Assembly (NCBI RefSeq): GCF_014205295.1
Contig: NZ_JACHNF010000001.1
Span: 7,378,001 to 7,442,000 of the forward strand
Direction of reading: 5' to 3'
Length of the DNA: 64,000 nucleotides
Source: Kribbella solani
GTDB lineage: Bacteria > Actinomycetota > Actinomycetes > Propionibacteriales > Kribbellaceae
The position numbers and the translations under genes were made by a program. Shown here piece after piece: positions 1 to 7,820 of this stretch (positions are counted from its first letter, which is position 1; each line of letters starts with the position of its first letter). The notes below the pieces were generated by a model that ran no database searches, was not told the DNA's origin, and saw only the letters and a list, made by a program, of their open reading frames with translations.

Positions 1-1
1 G

Positions 2-640
2 GATCCGGACGCCGCCTGCGCCGAACTCGACCGTTGCCGCGCCGCCGGTCATGCCGGGGTCGAGATCGGCAACCACGTCGGGGACAAGGACCTCGACGAC
101 CCGGGGATCGTTGCCTTTCTCAAACATTGCGCGGAGACCGGTACGCCGGTGCTGGTCCACCCCTGGGACATGCCGGGCGGGCCGCGGCTGGACCGGTGGA
201 TGGCACGCTGGCTGACCGGGATGCCGGCCGAGACCCACCTGTCCTTGCTGGCGATGATCCTCGGCGGCGCGTTCGACCGGTTGCCGCCGTCGCTGCGGAT
301 CTGTTTTGCTCACGGCGGCGGGAGTTTCGCGTTCTGGCTCGGCCGGCTGGAGAACGCCTGGCACCGGCGCGGCGACCTGGTCCGTGGTTGCTCGGAGCAT
401 CCACCCTCGGCGTACCTGGACCGGATCCTGGTCGACACGGTGGTGTTCGAATCAGCGCCTTTACGGCTACTTGTCGATACCTTGGGGGAAGACCGCGTAC
501 TGGTCGGCAGTGACTACCCCTATCCACTGGGTGAACGGCCGGTCGGGGAGGTGGTACGAAAAGCCGGCTTCCTGACCGCGGACCAGCAGCACAAGTTGCG
601 TACCGGTAATGCGCTGCGCTATCTCGGGAGGCCTGTATGA
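2..640 (+). CDS. ACMSD-like amidohydrolase, 3' part only (5' end outside window)
   Basis: The window opens inside this gene; 212 C-terminal residues are visible in one uninterrupted frame. It resembles the amidohydrolase-2/ACMSD family, metal-dependent TIM-barrel decarboxylases acting on 2-amino-3-carboxymuconate semialdehyde and similar compounds. Seen in the sequence: VHPWD (His near visible residue 53), CFAHGGG (His near 104) and GSDYPYP (Asp near 171), in the order and spacing of metal and active-site residues of that family. The stop overlaps the next start as ATGA, so the two genes are translationally coupled. The downstream arylformamidase-like gene suggests tryptophan/kynurenine breakdown. 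The substrate itself is inferred; a related 5-carboxyvanillate- or gamma-resorcylate-type decarboxylase is possible. Confidence 0.85.
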   Translation, partial: DPDAACAELDRCRAAGHAGVEIGNHVGDKDLDDPGIVAFLKHCAETGTPVLVHPWDMPGGPRLDRWMARWLTGMPAETHLSLLAMILGGAFDRLPPSLRICFAHGGGSFAFWLGRLENAWHRRGDLVRGCSEHPPSAYLDRILVDTVVFESAPLRLLVDTLGEDRVLVGSDYPYPLGERPVGEVVRKAGFLTADQQHKLRTGNALRYLGRPV

Positions 641-1359
641 GTGAGGACCGGTCGGTACTGTCCCGGAAGGCACCTGAGCCCGACCAGGAGCTTCGCTACG
701 GCGACCACGCGGACCAGGTGATCGACTACTGGCACGCGAAGGACTACCGGTCACCGGTGGTGTTCCTGCACGGTGGCTTCTGGCGGCCGGAGTACGACCG
801 CGTGCACGCCCGGTCACTCGGCGCGGCGCTGTCGGACCGTGGTTGGCCGGTGCTGTCAGTGGAGTACCGGCGCGAGCCCGGTAACCCGGATGTCACCACA
901 GGCGACGTACGGACCGCACTGGACGCGCTACCGGACCTGGTGAACCTGGAAGCAGGCTTCGTACTGGTGGGGCACTCGGCAGGCGGTCAGTTGGCGCTGT
1001 GGGCCGCGTCGACCCTCAACCCGGTCCGTCTGCGCGGGGTGATCGCGCTGGCTCCCGTAGCTGACCTACTACAGGCCGACCGCTTGGACCTGGATGGCGG
1101 TGCCGTACAGGCGTTCATAGGCGGCGGCGTACGCAACGACCTGGACCCGGTGCACCTGCCGGCCTCAATCGCCCCCGTCACCCTGTTCCACGGCGTCAAC
1201 GACTCAGTAGTACCGATCAGCATCACCGAGTCGTACTACAGCGCCCACCCCACCGCCCACTACCACCGCCTCGACCACTGCGCCCACTACGAACTGATAG
1301 ACCCCCAAACCGACCCCTGGCAAAAACTCCCCCCAGAACTAACCCGCCTCACCAGCTGA
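637..1359 (+). CDS. Alpha/beta hydrolase, arylformamidase (kynurenine formamidase)-like
   Basis: A 240-residue cytoplasmic alpha/beta hydrolase. HGGFW at residues 45-49 forms the oxyanion-hole strand, GHSAGG gives the nucleophile Ser114, GVNDSVVP the acid Asp189, and DHCAHYEL a catalytic His near 217, so the triad looks complete. The HGGFW-type motif and the length fit the kynurenine formamidase branch, which hydrolyses N-formylkynurenine. The ATG overlaps the stop of the ACMSD-like gene (ATGA), which supports one operon and one pathway. No upstream dioxygenase or kynureninase is visible, because the window begins here. A general carboxylesterase remains possible. Confidence 0.8.
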   Translation: MSEDRSVLSRKAPEPDQELRYGDHADQVIDYWHAKDYRSPVVFLHGGFWRPEYDRVHARSLGAALSDRGWPVLSVEYRREPGNPDVTTGDVRTALDALPDLVNLEAGFVLVGHSAGGQLALWAASTLNPVRLRGVIALAPVADLLQADRLDLDGGAVQAFIGGGVRNDLDPVHLPASIAPVTLFHGVNDSVVPISITESYYSAHPTAHYHRLDHCAHYELIDPQTDPWQKLPPELTRLTS

Positions 1360-1437
1360 CTCAATCGTTTGCTTCCGAGTGGACCTTCGCGTAATTACGC
1401 TCGCCGAGGACTAGTCCACAAACTCGGGAGACACAGC

Positions 1438-1692
1438 ATGCGAAAGATCCTGGCCGGCGCCGTACTCGGCCTCGCCGTCGCGGCTCTACCGCTGACCGGC
1501 GCGCAAGCGGCCACCCAGACAAGCCAGTCGACTCACCTGGCCCAGTCGACCCAGTGGCGGGGTCACTTCACCACCGGCGTCGACTGCCGAGCGGCCGGCA
1601 ACAACATCCTGATGACCAGCCCCAAGGCCCAAACCTACGAATGCCGCCCCTTCAACCTCGGCGGCTTCGACCTCTACGTCACCTACGACTGA
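1438..1692 (+). CDS. Small secreted protein of unknown function
   Basis: An 84-residue protein beginning MRKILAGAVLG, with a textbook Sec signal peptide: two basic residues, a hydrophobic stretch to about residue 20 and an AQA-A cleavage site near residue 24. The mature part is about 60 residues, Ser/Thr/Gln-rich at first, then with two cysteines in VDCRAAG and YECRPF that could form a disulfide. The start is set by GGGAG at 1426-1430, seven bases upstream; a longer frame from 1369 lacks such a site. It resembles the many small secreted actinobacterial proteins without assigned function. No partner gene is obvious. Confidence 0.75.
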   Translation: MRKILAGAVLGLAVAALPLTGAQAATQTSQSTHLAQSTQWRGHFTTGVDCRAAGNNILMTSPKAQTYECRPFNLGGFDLYVTYD

Positions 1693-1693
1693 G

Positions 1694-2565
1694 CTACCCC
1701 AACTCAGGGATGCGGCGCCAGACAGCACCTCGTCCGGTGCCTTCCGGACTGACCTTCTGTTCGGCCTTGAGCTCCTCGAGGACGAGCCGGATGGTTTGGT
1801 CGCTGATCCCAGGCAGCGCCGTTCGAACGTCCGCAAGCCGGAACACCGGTGCCGCATGCCTGAGTATGTGCGTCCTGACCCGGTCCTGCTTGGTCCCTCC
1901 GCTCCGATCGCTGGCTGCCCGGCGCGCGAACACCTGGTACGCCGATGCCAGGACGTCAACGAAGTAGGTCAGCCAAGGCCAGGGGTCAGCGTGGTCGTCA
2001 TGCCAATCATCGGTTGAGCGCAGAAGGGCCGCATAGTACTGGTCGGCGGAGTCGGCGATGAGGTGTTCAAGCGAGACCCACCTGCAGACCTCGTAGCCGG
2101 CGTCGATCAGCAGCGCGTTCGTCAGCGCGCGGGCAACTCGGCCAGATAGTCAGCCGTCCGCATCGCAGGCACCGGAATGAACCGGACCGTCGTACTGCCG
2201 TCCGGTGAGCGATCGACGACCAGGTTGTCGTCGGTTTTCAGCTGGCCACCTGGGTACGCCGTCTCAGACCAGAGCAGCCGGTGAAGATGGAGCAACAGTC
2301 CGATGTTCAGCGGGCGCCACTCCTCTTGGAACAAGTAGTCGAGCGCTTTGCGGTAGCCGACCAACTCTTGCTCACTCCGGTTGCGCAGTACGCCCGCAGT
2401 CCCCTCGATGACGCGCTCCGCCCGCGCGACATCCGGCACGATGACACCCTCGATCGCCGAGGAAGCGGTGATGCTCTGGATTCGGGCCCGATTCGCCAGC
2501 TGAAGCGCCGGCAGCTGATGCCGAACGAGCGCACCGGAATCCTCCAACAAGAAACCGGCAAACAT
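1694..2565 (-). pseudogene. Fic-family protein gene, inactivated by an internal deletion and frameshift
   Basis: Two halves of one Fic (AMP-transferase-type) gene lie in different frames. The 5' half (2565 down to 2122, 147 codons) carries the autoinhibitory helix motif SSAIEG and the typical segments LLLHLHRLL, LKTDDNLVVDRSPDG and RFIPVPAMRTADYLAELP, then meets a stop. The 3' half runs from about 2133 to 1694: ALTNALLIDAGYEVCRWVSLE, then a C-terminal winged-helix segment ending in VWRRIPELG. In intact relatives the region between the halves carries the catalytic HPFxDGNGR motif and about 55-60 further residues; here it is absent. The junction lies in a GCGCGC run, which suggests a slippage or microhomology deletion. 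No functional Fic enzyme can be made. Confidence 0.85.
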
Positions 2566-2598
2566 ACTAATCTCAGATCATCTTAGTATGTTTGTCGG
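2555..2598. promoter_or_regulatory. AT-rich inverted repeat over the Fic start codon (candidate operator)
   Basis: The arms ACATACTAA and TTAGTATGT sit inside a longer pair, 2555-2570 and 2583-2598, that matches at 15 of 16 positions around a 12-base spacer. The ATG of the Fic remnant (2565-2563) lies in one arm. The AT richness is striking against the surrounding sequence. A repressor operator is the likeliest reading; the remnant's own C-terminal winged helix is a possible former ligand. It lacks the GC stem and U-run of a terminator. Confidence 0.55.
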
Positions 2599-2665
2599 TT
2601 TTCTTGGCGGGTTTCGCCGTGCACTTTCGCTGTGCGTCGCCGGCTACCAGCTCTCCGTCTTCGGC

Positions 2666-3355
2666 CTATTTCAGGCGTTTGGCGGCGGTTAGCAGGCCGT
2701 CGGAGGTGGGGAGGAGGGCGGAGACGAGGTCGTCGTCCTCGCGGACGGCTCGGATCAGGTCGCGGAGGGCCATCGTGTCGGCGTCCCGGCGGGCGGGGTC
2801 GGCGAGGCGGCCGTTGGCCAGGACGCCGGCGAAGACGACCAGGCCGCCGGGGCGCAGGAGCCGGAGGGCCTCGTGCAGGTACGCGGTGTTCTCCCGGCGG
2901 TCCGCGTCGCAGAAGACCAGGTCGTAGTGACCGTCGGTGAGGCGGGTGACCACGTCCAGGCCGGAGCCGGCGATCAGGCGGAAGCGGTTCGACGTGATGC
3001 CGGCGTCGAGGAAGGTCTTGCGGGCCAGGCGCTGGTTCTCGGCGTCGATGTCGACCGTGGTCAGGGTGCCGTCGGCGCGCATCCCGCGCAGCAGCGCGAG
3101 CCCGGAGACACCGGTCCCGGTGCCGATCTCGACCACCGCCTTGGCGCCGGCGCACGCTGCCAGCAGGCTCAGCGCCGACGCCGCCCCCGCGCCGATCGGG
3201 GCGATCCCGCTCTCCGCGGCGCTCGCCCGCGCACCGGTGACGGCTTCGTCCGCACCGGTGTAGTCCTCGGCGTAAGCCCAGGACGTCGGGTCGATGCCGG
3301 TGGCGATGGTGCCCTCCCAGTACTCGGACGGGTGATCTGCGGCTGCGCTACTCAT
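2666..3355 (-). CDS. Class I SAM-dependent O-methyltransferase (Rv1220c-like)
   Basis: A 229-residue cytoplasmic methyltransferase of the catechol/caffeoyl-CoA O-methyltransferase family. The SAM-binding loop EIGTGTG is at residues 76-82, followed by TTVDIDAE (acidic ribose-binding end of strand 2) and LVFCDADRRE (motif with the metal-linked Asp). Start MSSAAADHPSEYW at 3355 fits family length; an upstream GTG at 3418 would add 21 residues without homologous character. In M. tuberculosis the equivalent gene (Rv1220c) lies directly beside sigE; here the sigE locus begins 13 kb away. Methyl acceptor unknown. Confidence 0.85.
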   Translation of the reverse strand: MSSAAADHPSEYWEGTIATGIDPTSWAYAEDYTGADEAVTGARASAAESGIAPIGAGAASALSLLAACAGAKAVVEIGTGTGVSGLALLRGMRADGTLTTVDIDAENQRLARKTFLDAGITSNRFRLIAGSGLDVVTRLTDGHYDLVFCDADRRENTAYLHEALRLLRPGGLVVFAGVLANGRLADPARRDADTMALRDLIRAVREDDDLVSALLPTSDGLLTAAKRLK

Positions 3356-3503
3356 GCTGCACCGAAGCCTAGCGGGTACGGGTCCGCTTTCCGTGCTGCA
3401 CGCGCAGAGGTTGCGCACTCCTGCTCATAACAACCGGCCTACAATCAGCTATGATCGTCGGCAGCAGACATGACTCACCCGGTGAGGGAGGTGCGGAGTG
3501 CGG

Positions 3504-4286
3504 TCAGGCGCGGATGACGTCGATGCCGGCTTCCTTGAAGACGCCGAGCTGGCTCTCGTCGGCCTGGGCGTCGGTGACGAGCGTGTCGATCTCGCTCAGC
3601 TCACAGATCCGGGCGAAGGCGCGCTGCCCGAGCTTCGAGGAGTCCGCCACCACGACCACCTTGGCGGCCCGGCTGACGATCAGCTGGTTGATGTTCGCCT
3701 CGCCCTCGTGATGAGCGGTGGCGCCGGTCTCGTCGATCCCGTCGACGCCGATGAAGGCGATGTCGAGCGACAGGTCGGACAGAATCCGGTGCGACAGCGG
3801 GCCGATCATCTCGTACGACTGCGGCCGCGCCACGCCTCCGGTCAGCACCATCTTCACGTGCGGCCGGACGATCAGCTCGTTGGCGATGTTCAGCGCGTTG
3901 GTGACGAGCGTGAAGGCCGGCTCACCGTGCTCGGCGGACAGCTCCGGGCGGGTCGCCAGCGTCCGCGCCACCTCGGAGATGGTGGTGCCGCCGTTCATCC
4001 CGATCACCATCCCGCGCCGGACCAGCGTCGCCGCCGCCTGCGCGATCCGCTGCTTCTCGGACGCGAAACGCGCAGTTTTGTAGCGCAGCGGCAGGTCGTA
4101 CGACACCGCGTTCGCGACCGCGCCGCCGCGGGTCCGGGTGAGGAGCTGCTGTTTGCCGAGATGATCCAGGTCACGCCGGATGGTGGCCGCGGACACGTGC
4201 AACTGCTCGGCGAGCTCGTCGACGTCGATGGCGCCCTTTTCGGCGAGCGACTCGAGCAAGGTGTTGAGCCGTTCATAACGCTTCAC
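3504..4286 (-). CDS. DeoR-family transcriptional regulator
   Basis: 260 residues. An N-terminal winged HTH (about residues 6-60) contains DELAEQLHVSAATIRRDLDHL, the DeoR family signature, followed by the TRGGA wing. The rest is a DeoRC sensor domain related to ribose-5-phosphate isomerase, with MNGGTTISEVARTL and the FIGVDGID and VVVADSSKLGQ motifs that bind phosphosugars. The GTG start at 4286 has AGGAGG upstream at a good distance; longer readings lack conserved residues. It is divergent from the SIS-domain sugar isomerase gene, its presumed target, and three phased TTCGA boxes lie between them. Expected to repress until an (amino)sugar phosphate accumulates. Confidence 0.9.
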   Translation of the reverse strand: MKRYERLNTLLESLAEKGAIDVDELAEQLHVSAATIRRDLDHLGKQQLLTRTRGGAVANAVSYDLPLRYKTARFASEKQRIAQAAATLVRRGMVIGMNGGTTISEVARTLATRPELSAEHGEPAFTLVTNALNIANELIVRPHVKMVLTGGVARPQSYEMIGPLSHRILSDLSLDIAFIGVDGIDETGATAHHEGEANINQLIVSRAAKVVVVADSSKLGQRAFARICELSEIDTLVTDAQADESQLGVFKEAGIDVIRA

Positions 4287-4340
4287 CCGGGGCTCCTCCT
4301 TCACACAATCGGTCAGCCGGGTGGCGGCTGGTTGGCACCA

Positions 4341-4365
4341 TTCGATCACGTTCGAGCAGTTTCGA
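4341..4365. promoter_or_regulatory. Three TTCGA boxes in exact 10-bp phase (candidate DeoR operator)
   Basis: TTCGA begins at 4341, 4351 and 4361, so the three copies lie on the same face of the DNA helix. They fall in the 101-bp divergent space between the DeoR-type regulator and the SIS-domain gene, 23 bases upstream of the latter's ATG. Direct repeats of this kind are usual for DeoR-family operators. Confidence 0.65.
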
Positions 4366-4387
4366 CCATGACAAGTGCGGAGACGAC

Positions 4388-5269
4388 ATGACCCAGACGC
4401 CATTCGTGAGCAGTGAGATCGCCACTCAGCCGGACCTGTGGCGCCAGGTTTCGGCGGGTTTCGCGCAGTACGGCGGTGCACTTCCGCGGGCCGGTCTGCG
4501 CGTCGCGGCCGTCGGCTGCGGCACGTCCTGGTTCATGGCGATGGCGTACGCCGCGCTCCGTGAGGACCTCGGACAAGGCGAGACGGATGCGTTCGCGGGC
4601 TCGGAGTTCCCGGCCGGCCGGGCGTACGACGTGGTGGTCGTGATCAGCCGCTCCGGCACCACCACCGAGGTACTCGACCTGATCCGCGGCACCGACCTGC
4701 CGACCGTCGCGATCACCGCGACCCCGGGTTCGCCGATCGTCGACCTGGCCGATCAGACGATCATGCTCGACTTCGCGGACGAGCAGTCGGTCGTACAGAC
4801 CCGGTTCGCCACCACCACGCTCGCGTTGCTGCGCGCCTCGCTCGGTCAGGACCTGACCCAGGCCGCCGCGGACGCGGAGACCGCGCTGACCGTCGACGTC
4901 GACGAGCTGGCCAAGCTCGAGCAGGTCACGTACGTGGGTACGCGCTGGACCGTCGGTCTGGCCCATGAGGCCGGGCTGAAGCAGCGCGAGGCCGCGTCGG
5001 CGTGGACCGAGGCATACCCGGCGATGGACTACCGGCACGGCCCGATCGCGATCGCGCAGCCCGGCCGCGGCGTTTGGATCTTCGGCGAGCCGCCGGCCGG
5101 CCTGGTCGACGACGTGACCGCGACCGGCGCCACGATCGTGCACCACGCCGCCCTGGACCCGATGGCGTCCCTGGTCGTCGCCCAGCGCGTAGCGGTCGCC
5201 AAGGCCCTGGCCCTGGGCCTCAACCCGGACCAGCCCCGCAGCCTGTCGCGCTCCGTCATCCTCGGCTGA
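4388..5269 (+). CDS. SIS-domain protein, GlmS-isomerase/AgaS-like sugar isomerase or deaminase
   Basis: 293 residues with two SIS (phosphosugar isomerase) domains and no glutaminase domain, as in AgaS, FrlB and related aminosugar-phosphate deaminases. Seen: VGCGTSW at about 38-44 and SRSGTTTEVLDL at about 84-95 (phosphosugar loops of domain 1), VGTRWTVGLAHEAGLKQREA and AYPAMDYRHGP in domain 2, the latter matching the GlmS isomerase active-site region. Start ATG has GGAG five bases upstream. Divergent from the DeoR regulator with an operator between them, so it is probably induced by an aminosugar. The last 15 bases including the stop are duplicated in tandem (5255-5284), which has no coding effect. 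Exact substrate unknown. Confidence 0.8.
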   Translation: MTQTPFVSSEIATQPDLWRQVSAGFAQYGGALPRAGLRVAAVGCGTSWFMAMAYAALREDLGQGETDAFAGSEFPAGRAYDVVVVISRSGTTTEVLDLIRGTDLPTVAITATPGSPIVDLADQTIMLDFADEQSVVQTRFATTTLALLRASLGQDLTQAAADAETALTVDVDELAKLEQVTYVGTRWTVGLAHEAGLKQREAASAWTEAYPAMDYRHGPIAIAQPGRGVWIFGEPPAGLVDDVTATGATIVHHAALDPMASLVVAQRVAVAKALALGLNPDQPRSLSRSVILG

Positions 5270-5303
5270 GTCATCCTCGGCTGAGGGTTATCCACCCGTG
5301 TTG

Positions 5304-5337
5304 GGGGTTCTCCACTGGTGTGCGGGTGGAGAACCCC
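5304..5337. repeat. Hairpin at the left end of the IS30 element
   Basis: Perfect 12-bp arms GGGGTTCTCCAC (5304-5315) and GTGGAGAACCCC (5326-5337) enclose a 10-base loop. The sequence of the terminal repeat of the element therefore occurs twice, in opposite directions, at this end. It lies 34 bp past the SIS-gene stop and could also end that transcript, although no T-run follows. Confidence 0.6.
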
Positions 5338-6646
5338 GGCGGGGTCCAGTGGTCTAAGCAACGAGTAGTTCGGCCAGTGCTTGGGCTGGGGTTTTGAGGT
5401 TGAGTGTAGGGCGGGGTCGTTGGTTGAGGGTGGTGGCGATCTGGTCGAGGCTGGCGGCGGTGTGGGTGGACAGGTCTGTGCCTTTGGTGAGCCAGAACCG
5501 CAGGAGCCGGTTGGTGTTCTCGTTGGTGCCGCGTTGCCAGGGGGAGTGGGGGTCGCAGAAGTAGACAGGCATGTTCAGATCGAGCTGGATGCGCCGGTAG
5601 GCGGCTAGTTCGCGTCCGCGGTCCCAGGTCAGGGAGCGGCGCAGGTGGTCGGGCAGGGTGCGCATCTGGGTGATCATGGTCTCGGCCACGGTGTCGGCGT
5701 CGTGCTGGCCGGGCAGGTGCAGCAAGATGGTGAACCGGGTGGTGCGCTCGACCAGTGTGCCGACCGCGGAGCGGTTGCCGGTGCCGATGATCAGGTCGCC
5801 TTCCCAATGTCCGGGCACGGCACGGTCGGTGGCCTCGGCGGGGCGTTGACTGATCGTGAACGCTTCCCGGTACGGGTTTCGGGCCTGGCGATGGTCGCCG
5901 CCGCGGGGTTTGCGGGCCGTGCGGCGCAGGCTCAACTGCCGGTGCAGGTCTTGTCGCAGCTGGCCGCGGGTCTGCACATACAGCGCTTGGTAGATGGTTT
6001 CGTGCGACACACGAGCCATCCTCTCCTGCGCGCTGTCGCCGGGGTGATCACGGCGCAGTACTGCCGCGATCAGGCCCGGGGACCAGCCGGTGTCCATCCA
6101 GCCGGTGATCCGGGCGCACAGCCCCGGATCGGCGGCCAGCTTGAACTCCTTGGGCCGGCGCCGCCGCTCATGAGCGGCACGGTGAGCCACCGGCGCCCAA
6201 TAGGACCCGTCCCGGCCGCGATTGCGGGCCACCTCACGCCAGATCACCGACTTGTCCCGCCCGATCGCCTCACCGATCCCGGCATACGACAACCCCTGCC
6301 GTAACAGCACAGCGATCACCGCCCGGTCCTCACTGGTCAACGGCCGCCGAGCTCGCGTCCCCGCGACCCCACCCGGGACTGCTGCTGGCACGCTGCCCGG
6401 CAACCCACCAGCTCTGTTCTGCCGCAACGATGGCTCCACAAGCCCCGATGTTCGCCACCACAACGAACCCGTATCCCACGACACGCCGACCGCCGACGCC
6501 GCTGACTGCACCGACCACCCACCACCCACCAGCGCGAAAAACTCATCCCGCACTCCGTACGGATACCTCATCGGCATACACAACACCTTCCATCAGGCGT
6601 TGCTTCGACCACTGGACCCCGCCCCCCAACATCAGTGGAGAACCCG
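5305..6646 (-). mobile_element. IS30-family insertion sequence, about 1.34 kb, apparently intact
   Basis: One transposase gene lies between imperfect inverted ends. Outermost 16 bases: GGGTTCTCCACTGGTG (5305-5320) against the complement of 6631-6646, one mismatch. A second inner matching block, 5340-5361 versus 6601-6622, agrees at 21 of 22 positions (TCCAGTGGTC core). Between these blocks the left end is longer by about 11 bases, producing the hairpin there. The transposase stop lies inside the left inner repeat, as usual for compact IS elements. A target duplication of 2-3 bp cannot be fixed from one copy. The element is inserted in the 3' end of the MFS gene. Confidence 0.85.
5354..6577 (-). 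CDS. IS30-family transposase
   Basis: 407 residues from the ATG at 6577, which has GGAAGG six bases upstream; GTG at 6586 is possible but overlaps that site. N-terminal HTH regions include LTSEDRAVIAVLLRQGLSYA and IGEAIGRDKSVIWREVARN. The DDE catalytic triad is complete: HWEGDLIIG (Asp261), LTWDRGREL (Asp319) and RGTNENTNR (Glu353), with 33 residues between the last two, as in IS30. Reading frame full length, so the element may be active. The fused MFS frame ends at 6568, a few bases inside this gene, so transposase translation may be coupled to exporter expression. Confidence 0.95.
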   Translation of the reverse strand: MPMRYPYGVRDEFFALVGGGWSVQSAASAVGVSWDTGSLWWRTSGLVEPSLRQNRAGGLPGSVPAAVPGGVAGTRARRPLTSEDRAVIAVLLRQGLSYAGIGEAIGRDKSVIWREVARNRGRDGSYWAPVAHRAAHERRRRPKEFKLAADPGLCARITGWMDTGWSPGLIAAVLRRDHPGDSAQERMARVSHETIYQALYVQTRGQLRQDLHRQLSLRRTARKPRGGDHRQARNPYREAFTISQRPAEATDRAVPGHWEGDLIIGTGNRSAVGTLVERTTRFTILLHLPGQHDADTVAETMITQMRTLPDHLRRSLTWDRGRELAAYRRIQLDLNMPVYFCDPHSPWQRGTNENTNRLLRFWLTKGTDLSTHTAASLDQIATTLNQRPRPTLNLKTPAQALAELLVA

Positions 6647-7809
6647 CCGCGTGGGGTGCTTGGGCGGCGGGCGATCAGGAGGCCGGCGGTGGCTGCGGTC
6701 AGCAGGCCGGCGGCGGTGGTGGTGAGGGTGGCCTGGGTGCCGGACAGTGGGATCAGCAGGCCGGCGGTGGCTTGGCCCAGGGCGGAGGCGCCGACTCGGA
6801 GGCTGGCAGCGGTTGTGCTGACCCGGCCCTGAAGTGGCTCCGGGCTGTACTGCTGCCGCGCCGCGAACATGGCCGGCAAAGTAGGCCCTTCCACGAGTCC
6901 GGCGGCGACAGCGAGCAGTAGTAGGACTCCGAATGATGCCGCGTACGGCCAGGTGCCTAGTACGAGACCGTACGCCGCGACGGACACCACCACGACGTAC
7001 TCAGGCCGCCAGCGTGCTTGGACACGGCCGAGTAGTAGTGCCGTGGTGACGCTGCCGAGCTCTACTGCTGTCCACAGGTAGCCGGCGGCCGACTTGGGAA
7101 GGCCGAGCGACGCCACGTGTAGTGGTAGTGCGATCAGCAGCATGCCGGTGAAGCCCATCAGCAGAGTGGTCGTGACTGTTGACGCTCGCAGCGGCGGCGT
7201 ACGGGCGAGATGGCGTAGTCCGCCGACGACTGAGCTGAGGAACTGCTCGCCGCTGGCGCCGACCGGTGGGAGTGCTGGTAACCGGGTGATGGCGATGATG
7301 CTCAGTGCGGCGGCGGCCACGATCACCACGACTGCCGCGTCGACGGCGACTACCGCGGCGACAGTAGCTGCGGTCGCTGGTCCGGCGATCGCGGCCGCGC
7401 TGAAGCTGACCGCCTCGAACGAGTTTGCGCGAGCCAGCTGATCCGGCCGGAACAGGCTGGGCAGCATGCTGGTGAACCCGCCGCTGACCATCGGCAGCGT
7501 GGTGCCGGCGATCGCGGCGAGGGCGGGGGAGACCCAGCTCGCGCTGTGGCCGACGAACGCGAGAAGCGCGAGCATGACGGCCGCGAGGGCGGCCTGATTG
7601 ACCGCGAGCGCGCTGCGTCGATGGGGTGTTCGATCGAGCCAGGCACCGAGGAGTGGGCCGGTGACGATCGCCGGCAGGGCGTACGCGGCGCCGGTCAGGC
7701 CGGCGAGCGCGGGGCTGTCCGTACGATCCAGTACCAGCAGGACGAGGGTGAACGCGACCATCTCGTCGGCGAACCGGGCGAGGGTGGCCGCGAGGTAGTA
7801 GCTGAGCAC
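6568..7809 (-). CDS. MFS efflux transporter with an IS-derived C-terminal tail
   Basis: 413 residues as read, an MFS protein of the DHA/enterobactin-exporter-like type with about 12 hydrophobic helices starting at the very N-terminus (MLSYYLAATLARFADEM). Motif-A-like LLGAWLDRTPHRR follows helix 2. Native sequence ends near ARRPSTPRG; the last ~25 residues (from GFSTDVGG) are encoded by the right end of the IS30 element, which also supplies the stop codon. The missing native tail is probably short, so the pump may still work. Divergent from a CGNR-type regulator with four TTACG boxes between them. Substrate unknown; a drug or metabolite is likely. Confidence 0.85.
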   Translation of the reverse strand: MLSYYLAATLARFADEMVAFTLVLLVLDRTDSPALAGLTGAAYALPAIVTGPLLGAWLDRTPHRRSALAVNQAALAAVMLALLAFVGHSASWVSPALAAIAGTTLPMVSGGFTSMLPSLFRPDQLARANSFEAVSFSAAAIAGPATAATVAAVVAVDAAVVVIVAAAALSIIAITRLPALPPVGASGEQFLSSVVGGLRHLARTPPLRASTVTTTLLMGFTGMLLIALPLHVASLGLPKSAAGYLWTAVELGSVTTALLLGRVQARWRPEYVVVVSVAAYGLVLGTWPYAASFGVLLLLAVAAGLVEGPTLPAMFAARQQYSPEPLQGRVSTTAASLRVGASALGQATAGLLIPLSGTQATLTTTAAGLLTAATAGLLIARRPSTPRGGFSTDVGGRGPVVEATPDGRCCVCR

Positions 7810-7820
7810 TTTCCCTCCTT

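Noticed and set aside
2122..2565. Functional Fic toxin or toxin-antitoxin pair
   Set aside because: The catalytic HPFxDGNGR region is absent and no small antitoxin gene adjoins; class II inhibition is built in by SSAIEG.
3440..3480. TACAAT promoter and small gene starting at 3451
   Set aside because: No -35 box at a suitable distance, and the short frame is antisense to the DeoR gene with no protein-like composition.
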